From Bradyrhizobium sp. CCBAU 53338 (lineage in GTDB: Bacteria; Pseudomonadota; Alphaproteobacteria; Rhizobiales; Xanthobacteraceae), in NCBI RefSeq assembly GCF_015291665.1, contig NZ_CP030048.1, forward strand, positions 2,852,001-2,916,000: a stretch of 64,000 nt of DNA, in the 5' to 3' direction. Below the pieces are notes generated by a model, which did no database searches, had not been told where the DNA came from, and saw only the letters and a program-made list of their open reading frames with translations. Made by a program: the position numbers and the translations under genes. Below are positions 44,758 through 54,572 of this stretch, in pieces (position 1 is the first letter of the stretch; the number at the start of each line of letters is the position of its first letter).

Positions 44758-44837
44758 CGGATTGAGGCGCCTCGCGCTGAAAAGGACCAACAGGGCGCGG
44801 TGTCCGCCCTCTCTATTGATGCTCAAGGAGTGAAGTA

Positions 44838-45134
44838 ATGAAGGTTTTCCGTATGGCGGCGGTGCTGGTGCTGGTGGCTGGACCAGCCTTCGCGCAGGAT
44901 TCGCCCCATATCAATCTGATGGCGGATGGTCCGGCGAAGACCGAAGACGAAAAGGCCGCCGACGCCGCACGTGACAAGGCCTACAAGGAGACGCTGAAGA
45001 AGATTCCGGACGCCAAGGCGTCCAGCGATCCCTGGGGAGGCATGCGCGCCGAGCCGCCGAAGCAGCCGGCGCCGAAGGCCGCTGCTGCCACCAGCACGCA
45101 CAAGAAGCCCAAGGCCGGCACGGCCTCCAATTGA
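44838..45134 (+). CDS. Secreted hypothetical protein, 98 aa
   Basis: Signal peptide MKVFRMAAVLVLVAGPAFA, then a mature part rich in Ala, Lys and Pro. GGAG precedes ATG 44838. It contains DPWGGMR, often seen in a small rhizobial family of unknown function. Periplasmic. Confidence 0.65.
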   Translation: MKVFRMAAVLVLVAGPAFAQDSPHINLMADGPAKTEDEKAADAARDKAYKETLKKIPDAKASSDPWGGMRAEPPKQPAPKAAAATSTHKKPKAGTASN

Positions 45135-45232
45135 CCGCGCTCCCGGCAGGCGAATGAGGCTTCGGCGGGACTCCCCTTCGCCGGGACCCGATCCTACATT
45201 CCTTCATGGTGTTGCGTTGTGGAGGGCAGGAC

Positions 45233-45487
45233 ATGGCGGATCGCCCGCGGGACCTCGCCGAGCGGATGGCGCGCCGGCGCAAGCGGGCCGTCGCGGCGGA
45301 CAGCAAGGCCAGTGATGGCTATCTGCGCGAGAGCTTCACCCTGCCGCGCGCCGCGGCACGGGCACGAGCGCAGGCTTTCTTCGCGCGCTATCCCAAGGCC
45401 GGCTATATGAGCGAAGTCGAGACCTGGCGCGAGCTGCCGGGCGGCGACATCGAATTCACAATGCGCCGGCTGCCCAGCGCCGACTAG
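45233..45487 (+). CDS. Small basic hypothetical protein, 84 aa
   Basis: ATG 45233 follows GGAGG. Rich in Arg and Ala, no signal peptide, ends in SEVETWRELPGGDIEFTMRRL. Conserved-looking but not recognised. Confidence 0.6.
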   Translation: MADRPRDLAERMARRRKRAVAADSKASDGYLRESFTLPRAAARARAQAFFARYPKAGYMSEVETWRELPGGDIEFTMRRLPSAD

Positions 45488-45510
45488 CCCGCTCGCTAGG
45501 CCCTGATCGC

Positions 45511-45699
45511 TCAGGCCGTCCTGCGACCGATGGCCTTCAGCTCCCGATCGATGCGCAGCTGCACGCGACGGATCGCCAGCAGGTCGATCTTCGTCTCGGT
45601 CTTGCCTGTCTTGGTCTTGTCGCCGATCCGGAACTGCCACTGCCAGACACCCGGGATCGCCGTCTTTGCAACCGTGAACTCCACGCCCCTGTGATTCAT
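45511..45699 (-). CDS. Small hypothetical protein, 62 aa
   Basis: ATG 45699 has GGAGG at the right spacing. A beta-then-helix composition (VEFTVAKTAIPGVWQWQFRIGDKTKTGK) with an Arg-rich end. Convergent with the 84-aa gene; function unknown. Confidence 0.6.
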   Translation of the reverse strand: MNHRGVEFTVAKTAIPGVWQWQFRIGDKTKTGKTETKIDLLAIRRVQLRIDRELKAIGRRTA

Positions 45700-46162
45700 G
45701 GTCACCTCCACGATTCACCTTGCCATGTCGGGTAACATGGGCATCGTAATATTCCGACGACAAGGAAAAATTGCCGTTAAGTCGAGGATAATTCATCGGA
45801 ATTGAGCAAGCGCGCGCAGTTCGAAACAAGCGAAATCGGATTCCGAAAGATGGGGCCGATGGATGGGTCTTTCGCGTGAATGGAACCTGTGAGGCGGTGG
45901 CTGGCGATTAGGTCAGGAACTCTGTTCTTGGCCGGAGAACCACGGAGTTCCCTGCCGACACCAACGGCGATTCCATCGCGATTGCTGTCGCGGGCTTCAT
46001 GATTGTGCGGAACCATCGTCGTGAGAGATGTCGACCGCGCGACCATTCGCAGCAAATGAGCACGTGCATTGCTTTTCCACTTTTGCGTGCGCCTCGACTG
46101 TGATCTGGTGAGGGGTGACGAAGGCGGGGTTGGTCATCGCGCAAGAGGACCAAGAGGACGAC
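45700..46162. other. Intergenic region
   Basis: About 460 bases with no gene that can be supported. No strong hairpin. Confidence 0.4.
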
Positions 46163-46414
46163 GTGAACTGGCTCAGACATCTCGCGCAGCGATGGAGCAC
46201 ACGACGTTTCCCGCTGGTCTGTCCGCAATGCGGGCGGCCAGCGTCTTCTCTTCTCTACAGGCGCGGACGCTTCATGCTGGGTGACGAGAAGCTCGTCTGC
46301 GAGCAGTGCGGCACGACCAGCGTCGTCACCTTCTGGCGCTTCGAAGGCCTGGCGTGTCACGGCGAGCGCGGCGATTCCGGCAAGCCCGAGCGCTTGGCGG
46401 ATTCACGGCACTGA
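46163..46414 (+). CDS. Small zinc-ribbon-like protein, 83 aa
   Basis: GTG 46163 has GAGG six bases upstream; an in-frame GTG at 46115 is an alternative. Two CPQCG/CEQCG pairs about 27 residues apart form a treble or zinc-ribbon motif. Preceded by a basic region. Nucleic-acid binding is plausible. Function unknown. Confidence 0.6.
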   Translation: MNWLRHLAQRWSTRRFPLVCPQCGRPASSLLYRRGRFMLGDEKLVCEQCGTTSVVTFWRFEGLACHGERGDSGKPERLADSRH

Positions 46415-46465
46415 CGCCTGCGATCCACGCGTTCTCGCGCCGCCTGGCGGCAATGCCGTCGCAAG

Positions 46466-46750
46466 AAAAAAGCCCCGCCAGGGGAGAGCCGGGCGGGGCA
46501 GAAGGTTATTGGAGGCTGAGGTGCTGGGCTGCAACACCATAGCTCCATGACCGTAGCCCGCTCAGCTTACGAGAGCCTGACAGAGCGGATCGGAGGTGGA
46601 TCCGCCCCCCGCATCGATTCCGGGAGTCGGCAGCAACAAGCCGATCTGGCCGCCGGGAACAGAAGACCCCGCTCGGGGTCGAGCGAGGTCGACTGGGTAT
46701 GGAGACCCGGTGTTGGTCCACCGGGCAAGCCGAGGCTAGAGCATTCGGCT
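46466..46750 (-). ncRNA. Probable structured small RNA with intrinsic terminator
   Basis: On the minus strand a series of perfect hairpins runs towards a terminator: AGCCGA/TCGGCT (46728-46750), CCCGGTG/CACCGGG (46706-46725), GACCCCG/CGGGGTC (46665-46680), GCGGATC/GATCCGC (46584-46604) and GCTGAG/CTCAGC with GGGCT/AGCCC inside (46514-46567). The terminator GCCCCGCC/GGCGGGGC (46472-46499) is followed by TTTTTT on this strand. No open frame explains these pairings. No convincing promoter seen; the 5' end is uncertain. Confidence 0.5.
46472..46499 (-). terminator. Intrinsic terminator of the small RNA
   Basis: An 8-bp perfect stem (GCCCCGCC with GGCGGGGC), a 12-base loop and six consecutive T residues on the minus strand (46466-46471 read as A on the plus strand). 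No minus-strand protein gene lies upstream. Confidence 0.8.
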
Positions 46751-46920
46751 GACGGGCGCCTTACGCAGGCTCATGCGTGGCTCGCGGACGCGTTGAGGGC
46801 CGCTGTGACGTCCCAATTCAGACATCCGGCTGCACAACTTCAGACACATCCGTTGGCGACACTTTGCGGGCACGGCGAAGCCATGGGGGATACGTGGCGC
46901 GCCGACAGCGGGGTGGCATC

Positions 46921-47010
46921 ATGGACAAGGTAGAGCGGTCATTCGCCGCCGCGACGGCGGCTGGCTTCGTGGTGTTGGTGATCGGCATCGTGCTGCTGGC
47001 GCTGATGTAG
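46921..47010 (+). CDS. Tiny single-pass membrane protein, 29 aa
   Basis: MDKVERSFAAATAAGF is followed by a VVLVIGIVLLAL hydrophobic helix. A G-rich stretch (GGGGTGG) lies before ATG 46921. Short, charged at the N-terminus and fully hydrophobic at the C-terminus, as in type II small membrane peptides. Function unknown; could be a toxin-like or regulatory peptide. Confidence 0.45.
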   Translation: MDKVERSFAAATAAGFVVLVIGIVLLALM

Positions 47011-47016
47011 CGAGGC

Positions 47017-47263
47017 TCAGGCGGCCCGCGCCGCCAAAGCCGACGAAAACAACCCCATGCACAGTAGCCGGCAGCCTGTTTCGGCTGGCGTTTCCCCTGG
47101 CGCACCTTGATCTCGTCCGGCGGCAGGCGGAGATCGGCGGCGCGCTCGGCGCGGTCCCTCTTGCGGAACTCGCTTTCCCTGCGCTCGAACTTCACCGTCT
47201 CCTCGAGCGCCGCCTCGATCAGGAACTGCGCCTGACGGCATCGTGCAGCGTGTCTTCCGTCAT
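47017..47263 (-). pseudogene. Frameshifted small gene
   Basis: ATG 47263 begins MTEDTLHDAV and hits a stop after 14 codons. A second frame continues from about 47235: QAQFLIEAALEETVKFERRE..., then FRKRDRAERAADLRLPPDE and KVRQGKRQ, with coding character but no start. Fusing the frames at about 47230 gives a plausible protein of about 80 residues. Either a real disruption or a sequence error. The 3' end is uncertain. Confidence 0.45.
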
Positions 47264-47415
47264 GATCCGATTCCCCATTGCGGCGCCCCCGTTCCCCCAG
47301 GGAATTAGGACGCTCTGCATTGAGCTAGATCAGTGGCGCTTCATCGATCGCGCGATAGTTTTCCAAGCCCGGGGCTGGTTATGCGATTTCAGTATTGCTT
47401 ATTGCAACCCGGGAG

Positions 47416-47445
47416 GGCCTCGGCCGTCTCATCGCGGCCGGGGCC
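47416..47445 (+). terminator. Hairpin terminator candidate
   Basis: An 11-bp stem with one wobble (GGCCTCGGCCG with CGGCCGGGGCC, eight-base loop) followed by TTTC on the plus strand. No plus-strand gene is supported close upstream. Confidence 0.45.
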
Positions 47446-47449
47446 TTTC

Positions 47450-47471
47450 GCCGCCAACTGCGGCGGCCCTA
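47450..47471. repeat. Palindromic element, copy A
   Basis: GCCGCC, then AACTGC, then GGCGGC followed by CCTA. Its last three bases are the reverse complement of the stop codon of the 49-aa minus-strand gene. A near-identical copy (one difference) lies at 48314-48335, and related ends at 48480-48500 and 48042-48054. Confidence 0.75.
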
Positions 47472-47618
47472 CCATCCGAATGAATAGCGGATGTGGCGCA
47501 GCATCCCAAAGGCTGCGTCGGTGTAGGCGCCATATGCATAGTGCCGGTCCGCCGCGACGAGGCTGCCGAGTGCAATCACGATGGCGAAAAAGACCTTAGG
47601 CACAATGCCGAAGAGCAT
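47469..47618 (-). CDS. Small membrane or secreted protein, 49 aa
   Basis: MLFGIVPKVFFAIVIALGSL forms a transmembrane helix or signal peptide, followed by VAADRHYAYGAYTDAAF and MLRHIRYSFGW (aromatic, basic end). Exactly 50 codons from ATG 47618 to TAG, and the stop lies in palindrome A. The ribosome-binding site is weak. One of three small minus-strand genes with the same kind of 3' end. Confidence 0.55.
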   Translation of the reverse strand: MLFGIVPKVFFAIVIALGSLVAADRHYAYGAYTDAAFGMLRHIRYSFGW

Positions 47619-47666
47619 CCGACCGTTTGGTTGCGAAATTCTAAATAGGACACTCCGAATTTCTTC

Positions 47667-47700
47667 TTAGGACACCAAGGGTGGAATACGGACGGTACCC
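47667..47700 (+). repeat. Direct repeat copy 1 with TTAGGACAC core
   Basis: Matches the segment 48692-48725 at 27 of 34 positions: TTAGGACAC, GGGT, AATACGGAC and ACCC in the same order and spacing. The two copies bracket the tiny-gene island in direct orientation. Confidence 0.6.
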
Positions 47701-47807
47701 AAATTCTGGTGCTCTCCCACAGTTTCAAGTTAGGACACTGGAACGAATGCTCGCCTTGCGAGTTTGCTGCCGGTGGTCTCCCTCATCGGGGTCACATGAA
47801 CCAGCGC

Positions 47808-47843
47808 AAGGCCCCAATCTCGCCAGCCCCGGATTGGGGCCTT
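47808..47843 (+). terminator. Intrinsic terminator, plus strand
   Basis: A 10-bp perfect stem (GGCCCCAATC with GATTGGGGCC, 12-base loop) followed by TTTT on the plus strand. Confidence 0.6.
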
Positions 47844-47863
47844 TTGGTTACAGAAAGCAAAAA

Positions 47864-47894
47864 CGCCGCCCGCTTAAAACCAGCGCAGGCGGCG
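47864..47894 (-). terminator. Hairpin terminator candidate, minus strand
   Basis: A 7-bp outer stem (CGCCGCC/GGCGGCG) with an inner CGCT/AGCG stem. On the minus strand it is followed by TTTTTG, the form of an intrinsic terminator. Confidence 0.5.
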
Positions 47895-48014
47895 GCCTTT
47901 CCAGCCCCGGGAGGGAGATTGTAAAATCCCGATCCTGTGTGTCTGTGCAGGGCGCCCAAAGGTTCAACGCGACACCCGCAGAGGCGGATTAGGACGCTCC
48001 AAAAGTCACACAAA

Positions 48015-48036
48015 AAGCCCGCCTAGGGGCGGGCTT
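48015..48036 (-). terminator. Intrinsic terminator, minus strand
   Basis: A 9-bp stem (AAGCCCGCC with GGCGGGCTT, loop TAGG) followed by further T residues on the minus strand. It follows a startless hydrophobic frame ending at 48052. Confidence 0.6.
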
Positions 48037-48163
48037 CATTCCGAGGTGGCCTTATCTGAGTACGAGCGCCCCAAGGAACATTCCGGTCCACACTCCGCCA
48101 CCGCAGATGCCTGCTACCAGCGGCCGACAAAGCGTTGTGATTAGCTGGGTGGGAGAGAAGGGC

Positions 48164-48325
48164 GTGAGCGAATCTTCGATTGCGATAAAGGATGATCGTC
48201 TAGAGCTAGCTGCGCTCCTGTACGATCAAGCTGGCGTGCAAAAGGTGATTGATCGCCTAGCGGCAATGAAGTCGCTTCTCCCGGAGAAAGCGCCAGAGCC
48301 TAAAAAGGAAGAGGCCGCCAACTGA
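48164..48325 (+). CDS. Small hypothetical protein, 53 aa
   Basis: GTG 48164 (MSESSIAIKDDRLELAALLY) is chosen because AAGG lies close upstream; an ATG at 48107 in the same frame would add 19 residues without a ribosome-binding site. Soluble, helical, with a Lys/Glu/Pro-rich end. Its TGA lies in the loop of palindrome B (48314-48335). It is convergent with the 29-aa membrane-protein gene. Confidence 0.55.
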   Translation: MSESSIAIKDDRLELAALLYDQAGVQKVIDRLAAMKSLLPEKAPEPKKEEAAN

Positions 48326-48335
48326 GGCGGCCCTA
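48314..48335. repeat. Palindromic element, copy B
   Basis: GCCGCC, AACTGA, GGCGGC then CCTA: identical to copy A except for one base. It contains the stop codons of two convergent genes and is likely to be a bidirectional terminator. Copy C (48480-48500) is degenerate: GCCCC, AACTGA, GGCGCC then CTTA. Confidence 0.75.
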
Positions 48336-48422
48336 GTGCATGAAGATAGCAATGGCAGACAGGATCACCGGCACAGAACCGGCCGTGATCACAAACGCCT
48401 TGTACCAAAGATCATTGCCCAT
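48333..48422 (-). CDS. Tiny membrane protein, 29 aa
   Basis: MGNDLWYKAFVITAGSVPVI followed by LSAIAIFMH: a single transmembrane helix with an acidic N-terminus. Exactly 30 codons from ATG 48422 to TAG in palindrome B. The nearest ribosome-binding site (GGAAG) is farther than usual. Real-gene status rests on coding character and the shared 3' palindrome. Confidence 0.5.
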   Translation of the reverse strand: MGNDLWYKAFVITAGSVPVILSAIAIFMH

Positions 48423-48497
48423 AAGGACAGTATCTTCCGGTAGCGGGCTGCCGTCTATGCAACTTGTGCCAGTTTATGGGCCCCAACTGAGGCGCCC

Positions 48498-48602
48498 TTA
48501 CCGGATCATGAGCATGGCGGTGCTGGCAATAAGAGTGCCGAGGCCCACTACCGTGATCGCGAGGGCCAACATACCCAATCTGTCCAATTTGTTTGCCGCC
48601 AC
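48498..48602 (-). CDS. Tiny membrane protein, 34 aa
   Basis: GTG start at 48602 with AAGG nine bases upstream: MAANKLDRLG is followed by MLALAITVVGLGTLIASTAM and LMIR, one transmembrane helix with basic ends. TAA lies at the start of palindrome copy C. Seventy-five bases upstream of the 29-aa gene on the same strand, so probably cotranscribed. Confidence 0.5.
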   Translation of the reverse strand: MAANKLDRLGMLALAITVVGLGTLIASTAMLMIR

Positions 48603-48691
48603 CCTCAGTTACCTTTCGCATGTGGAGACGGCTTAAGTATCAAAGTGAACACTTGTTCCTAATTGGCGAACTAGGACCTGCAAAATTCAAC

Positions 48692-48725
48692 TTAGGACAC
48701 TTGGGGTCAAATACGGACAGCACCC
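48692..48725 (+). repeat. Direct repeat copy 2 with TTAGGACAC core
   Basis: Matches 47667-47700 at 27 of 34 positions. Further single TTAGGACRC-like motifs occur at 47305, 47645, 47730 and 47989, in the same orientation. The copy lies just before the SOS box of recA. Confidence 0.6.
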
Positions 48726-48737
48726 GCCTACCGCAAA

Positions 48738-48752
48738 GAACATATTGCGAAC
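48738..48752. promoter_or_regulatory. SOS box (LexA operator) of recA
   Basis: GAAC, seven bases, GAAC at 48738-48741 and 48749-48752: the alphaproteobacterial LexA site (GTTC-N7-GTTC on the other strand). It overlaps the -35 box TTGCGA (48745-48750), which is 17 bases before TACATT (48768-48773). LexA binding would block RNA polymerase. Confidence 0.88.
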
Positions 48753-48845
48753 AAAGAACAGATGGTGTACATTGGTTTTATCGACGAGCCGCCCGCCCAA
48801 CCGTTTGTCCCACACGCGAATCCTCGCCATAAGGAGCACGACCCA

Positions 48846-49934
48846 ATGTCCGCCACTGCCCTGCGTATCGTCGAAGGATCTTCCATGGACAAGAGTAAAG
48901 CTCTGGCTGCCGCGCTCTCCCAGATCGAGCGCCAGTTCGGCAAGGGCTCGGTGATGAAGCTCGGCAAGAACGACCGTTCGATGGACATCGAGGCGGTCTC
49001 GTCGGGCTCGCTGGGGCTGGACATCGCGCTCGGCATCGGCGGCCTGCCCAAGGGGCGTATCGTCGAGATCTACGGGCCGGAATCGTCGGGCAAGACCACC
49101 CTGGCGCTGCATACCGTGGCGGAAGCCCAGAAGAAGGGCGGCATTTGCGCCTTCATCGACGCCGAGCACGCGCTCGACCCGGTCTATGCCCGCAAGCTCG
49201 GGGTCAACATCGACGAGCTCCTGATCTCGCAACCCGACACCGGCGAGCAGGCGCTGGAAATCTGCGACACGCTGGTGCGCTCGGGTGCGGTGGATGTGCT
49301 GGTGGTCGATTCGGTCGCGGCGCTGGTGCCGAAGGCCGAGCTCGAAGGCGAGATGGGCGATGCACTGCCGGGTCTTCAAGCGCGGTTGATGAGCCAGGCG
49401 CTGCGCAAGCTGACCGCCTCGATCAACAAGTCCAACACCATGGTGATCTTCATCAACCAGATCCGCATGAAGATCGGTGTGATGTACGGATCGCCCGAAA
49501 CCACGACCGGCGGCAACGCGCTGAAGTTCTATGCCTCCGTCCGCCTCGACATCCGCCGTATCGGCGCGATCAAGGAGCGCGACGAAGTGGTCGGCAACAC
49601 GACGCGTGTGAAGGTGGTGAAGAACAAGCTGGCACCGCCCTTCAAGCAGGTCGAGTTCGACATCATGTACGGCGAGGGCGTCTCCAAGATGGGCGAGATC
49701 CTCGATCTCGGCGTCAAGGCCGGCATCGTCGAGAAATCAGGCGCCTGGTTCTCCTATGACAGCCAGCGCCTCGGCCAGGGCCGCGAGAACTCGAAAGCGT
49801 TTTTGAAGTCCAACCCCGACATTACCGCCAAGATCGAGACCGCGATCCGCCAGAACTCCGGCCTGATCTCCGAGCAGATTTTGGCCGGCACGCCCGAGAG
49901 CGACGCCGACGGCGACGAGCCCGCGGACGAGTAA
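48846..49934 (+). CDS. recA: Recombinase RecA, 362 aa
   Basis: AAGGAG precedes ATG 48846 ([20 protein letters not shown]); an ATG at 48885 also lies in frame. Walker [10 protein letters not shown], Walker [11 protein letters not shown], loop L1 EGEMGD and L2 [21 protein letters not shown] are all present, with the acidic C-terminus ([11 protein letters not shown]). ATP-dependent strand exchange and co-protease for LexA. Expression is under the SOS box just upstream. Confidence 0.98.
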   Translation: MSATALRIVEGSSMDKSKALAAALSQIERQFGKGSVMKLGKNDRSMDIEAVSSGSLGLDIALGIGGLPKGRIVEIYGPESSGKTTLALHTVAEAQKKGGICAFIDAEHALDPVYARKLGVNIDELLISQPDTGEQALEICDTLVRSGAVDVLVVDSVAALVPKAELEGEMGDALPGLQARLMSQALRKLTASINKSNTMVIFINQIRMKIGVMYGSPETTTGGNALKFYASVRLDIRRIGAIKERDEVVGNTTRVKVVKNKLAPPFKQVEFDIMYGEGVSKMGEILDLGVKAGIVEKSGAWFSYDSQRLGQGRENSKAFLKSNPDITAKIETAIRQNSGLISEQILAGTPESDADGDEPADE

Positions 49935-50033
49935 GCCTCGAGTACAAGTTTTCGCGAGGAGCGGGCGCTGAGGACGTTGAGTTGCCGACGTCGTCAGTGC
50001 CCGTTTCTTTTGTGTTGGAGTGATCGGGGGGTG

Positions 50034-51042
50034 ATGAAGCGTCTGATCTTGACCGGTGTGGCCGGCGCCGATCTCGCCAAATCGAAACTGGCCGAGATCG
50101 TCGTTCTCTTCTTTTTCCGGTTCATGTGGGCCGTTGCCTTCGCCGGAGTATTTCGCAGCCTATTTCGGGGCGCAGGGGACGCTCAAGCCGGGCGATCACT
50201 GGTCGGATTGGGGTCCAAAATGGCCCTCCAAGTTCAAGGAACTTAGGAAGTTACCGTTCGCCGATTTTTGCGAGCGCCATGACGAGATTGAGCTTTGGTT
50301 CGACCCGAGTCCAGACGATCAACTGCAGCTGATCTGGCTGCTCGACCATCTCGCCTGTTACCCTGAGCTGCTTAAAAAACTCGGACTGCGCTTGGTCGCA
50401 TTCGATCTGTTCGATGTGCGAGAGAAAGTCTCCGAAGCGTCCGCATCGCACATTCGTATGGTGGATGTTCAGGCCCGAGAACTCCAGACCGCTGGAATGG
50501 CTTGGCAAGCGTATCGCGCGCCGACGCCTGAAGCCTGTGCGAATGTACTTCACAGCGATCTAAGCGCCCTGTTGATGCTGCGATCGGCATGGCAACGGCT
50601 GTTGGGAGAGCTACCGTCGCCCCTGAGCGGTCTTGGTGCGAGCGAGATGCGATTTCTGGAGATGCTTGCCCGAGGGTACGCGAACACGAACGCCCTGTTT
50701 CATCTGCGTTCACTGCGGGGCACGTACGTGTTTGGCGAATTCGAACTGGGGTCGCTGCTGGAGGGGCTCGCACTCGGCCCCAAGCCGGCAGTGGCCGGTC
50801 TGGGCGACGAACTGCGTACGATCGACCCCGAGGATTTGGGAGCTCGGCACGACGATGCGATCCGTCACGCACGGTACAAGCAATCCCGCATGTCGCTCAC
50901 TGATCTCGGGAAGGCGGTGCTGGCGGGAGACCAGGATTTCCTCCAGCACAACCCGATCCACCGCTGGAGGGGCGGCACGCTTCTGACCAATGAACGGCTC
51001 TGGAGGTGGGATCGCGAGAGCCGATTGTTGGTCGCGCCCTAG
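50034..51042 (+). pseudogene. DUF1835-type conserved gene split by a frameshift
   Basis: ATG 50034 gives MKRLILTGVAGADLAKSKLA...FFFRFMW, then the frame changes: the natural continuation GPLPSPEYFAAYFGAQGTLKPG and the rest run in the next frame up to 51042. The break is at TGTGGGCCG (about 50128), where two G residues seem missing (one-base surplus relative to frame). The intact family has about 336 residues. The rest (about 300 residues, WHWDRES end) is open and well conserved in character. Either a recent inactivation or a sequencing error in a G run. Confidence 0.7.
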
Positions 51043-51116
51043 AGGCGCAGTCGGTGCCGTAGCTATAGAGAGGGCAAAGGCGCGCGAGCGCCGTGCCCAC
51101 GATCTTTCACGTCATC

Positions 51117-51163
51117 CGGAGGTGGTGGGCGCGCGTCGCTATGCCCACCCTACGAGACCTCCG
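51117..51163 (-). terminator. Compound hairpin after gcvP
   Basis: An outer stem CGGAGGT/ACCTCCG encloses a 7-bp stem GGTGGGC/GCCCACC. It begins eight bases after the gcvP stop and probably ends the gcv transcript. Confidence 0.55.
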
Positions 51164-51170
51164 TCGTGGC

Positions 51171-54038
<2,868 letters not shown>

Positions 54039-54061
54039 GGGTCCTCGCTTTAGGAGTTGCT

Positions 54062-54161
54062 GTCATGCCCCGCGAAGGCGGGGCATCCAGTACACGCAGC
54101 CGCTTCGGCTAGGGCCGATGGGCCGCGGCGTACTGGATCGCCCGCCTTCGCGGGCGATGAC
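54062..54161. repeat. Extragenic inverted repeat element of REP/BIME type
   Basis: Two 32-base arms (54062-54093 and 54130-54161) match at 28 of 32 positions, with the four differences as two compensating GC/CG swaps inside the hairpins. Each arm is itself a hairpin (CCCCGCGAAGGCGGGG and its partner). It lies between gcvH and gcvP on the coding strand, so it would be transcribed and could modulate gcvP. Confidence 0.75.
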
Positions 54162-54194
54162 AGTGAGTATGTTGAGACGGTGCGGCTCATATCT

Positions 54195-54563
54195 TCATGC
54201 CGTGTGCGCCTTGTAGGCGGCTTCATCCATCAGGCCGCCAAGCTCGCTCTTGTCGGCAATCCTGATCTTGAAGAACCAGGCCGCGGCTTGCGCGTCCGAG
54301 TTCACCAGCGCGGGCTCGGCGGCGAGCGCATCGTTGGTCTCGAGCACTTCGCCCGAGATCGGTGCGTAGACGTCGGAGGCGGCCTTGACCGATTCCACGA
54401 CGGCGGCAGCTTCGGCCTTCTTCAGGGTGCGGCCGACCTTGGGCAGCTCGACGAACACGACGTCGCCGAGCTGCGACTGCGCGTAATCGGTGATCCCGAC
54501 GGTGGCGACTTCGCCGTCGATCGCCAGCCATTCGTGGTCGGAAGTGTACAGCGTCGTGGTCAT
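54195..54563 (-). CDS. gcvH: Glycine cleavage system protein H, GcvH, 122 aa
   Basis: Typical length, with the lipoylation lysine in [17 protein letters not shown] (around residue 61). Carries the aminomethyl group between GcvP and GcvT. Nine bases after the gcvT stop, so translationally linked to it. Confidence 0.97.
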   Translation of the reverse strand: MTTTLYTSDHEWLAIDGEVATVGITDYAQSQLGDVVFVELPKVGRTLKKAEAAAVVESVKAASDVYAPISGEVLETNDALAAEPALVNSDAQAAAWFFKIRIADKSELGGLMDEAAYKAHTA

Positions 54564-54572
54564 TGTCGATCC

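Noticed and set aside
47416..48725. Integron cassette array
   Set aside because: The palindromes lack the GTTRRRY core sites of attC and there is no integrase; the cassette-like look is only an analogy.
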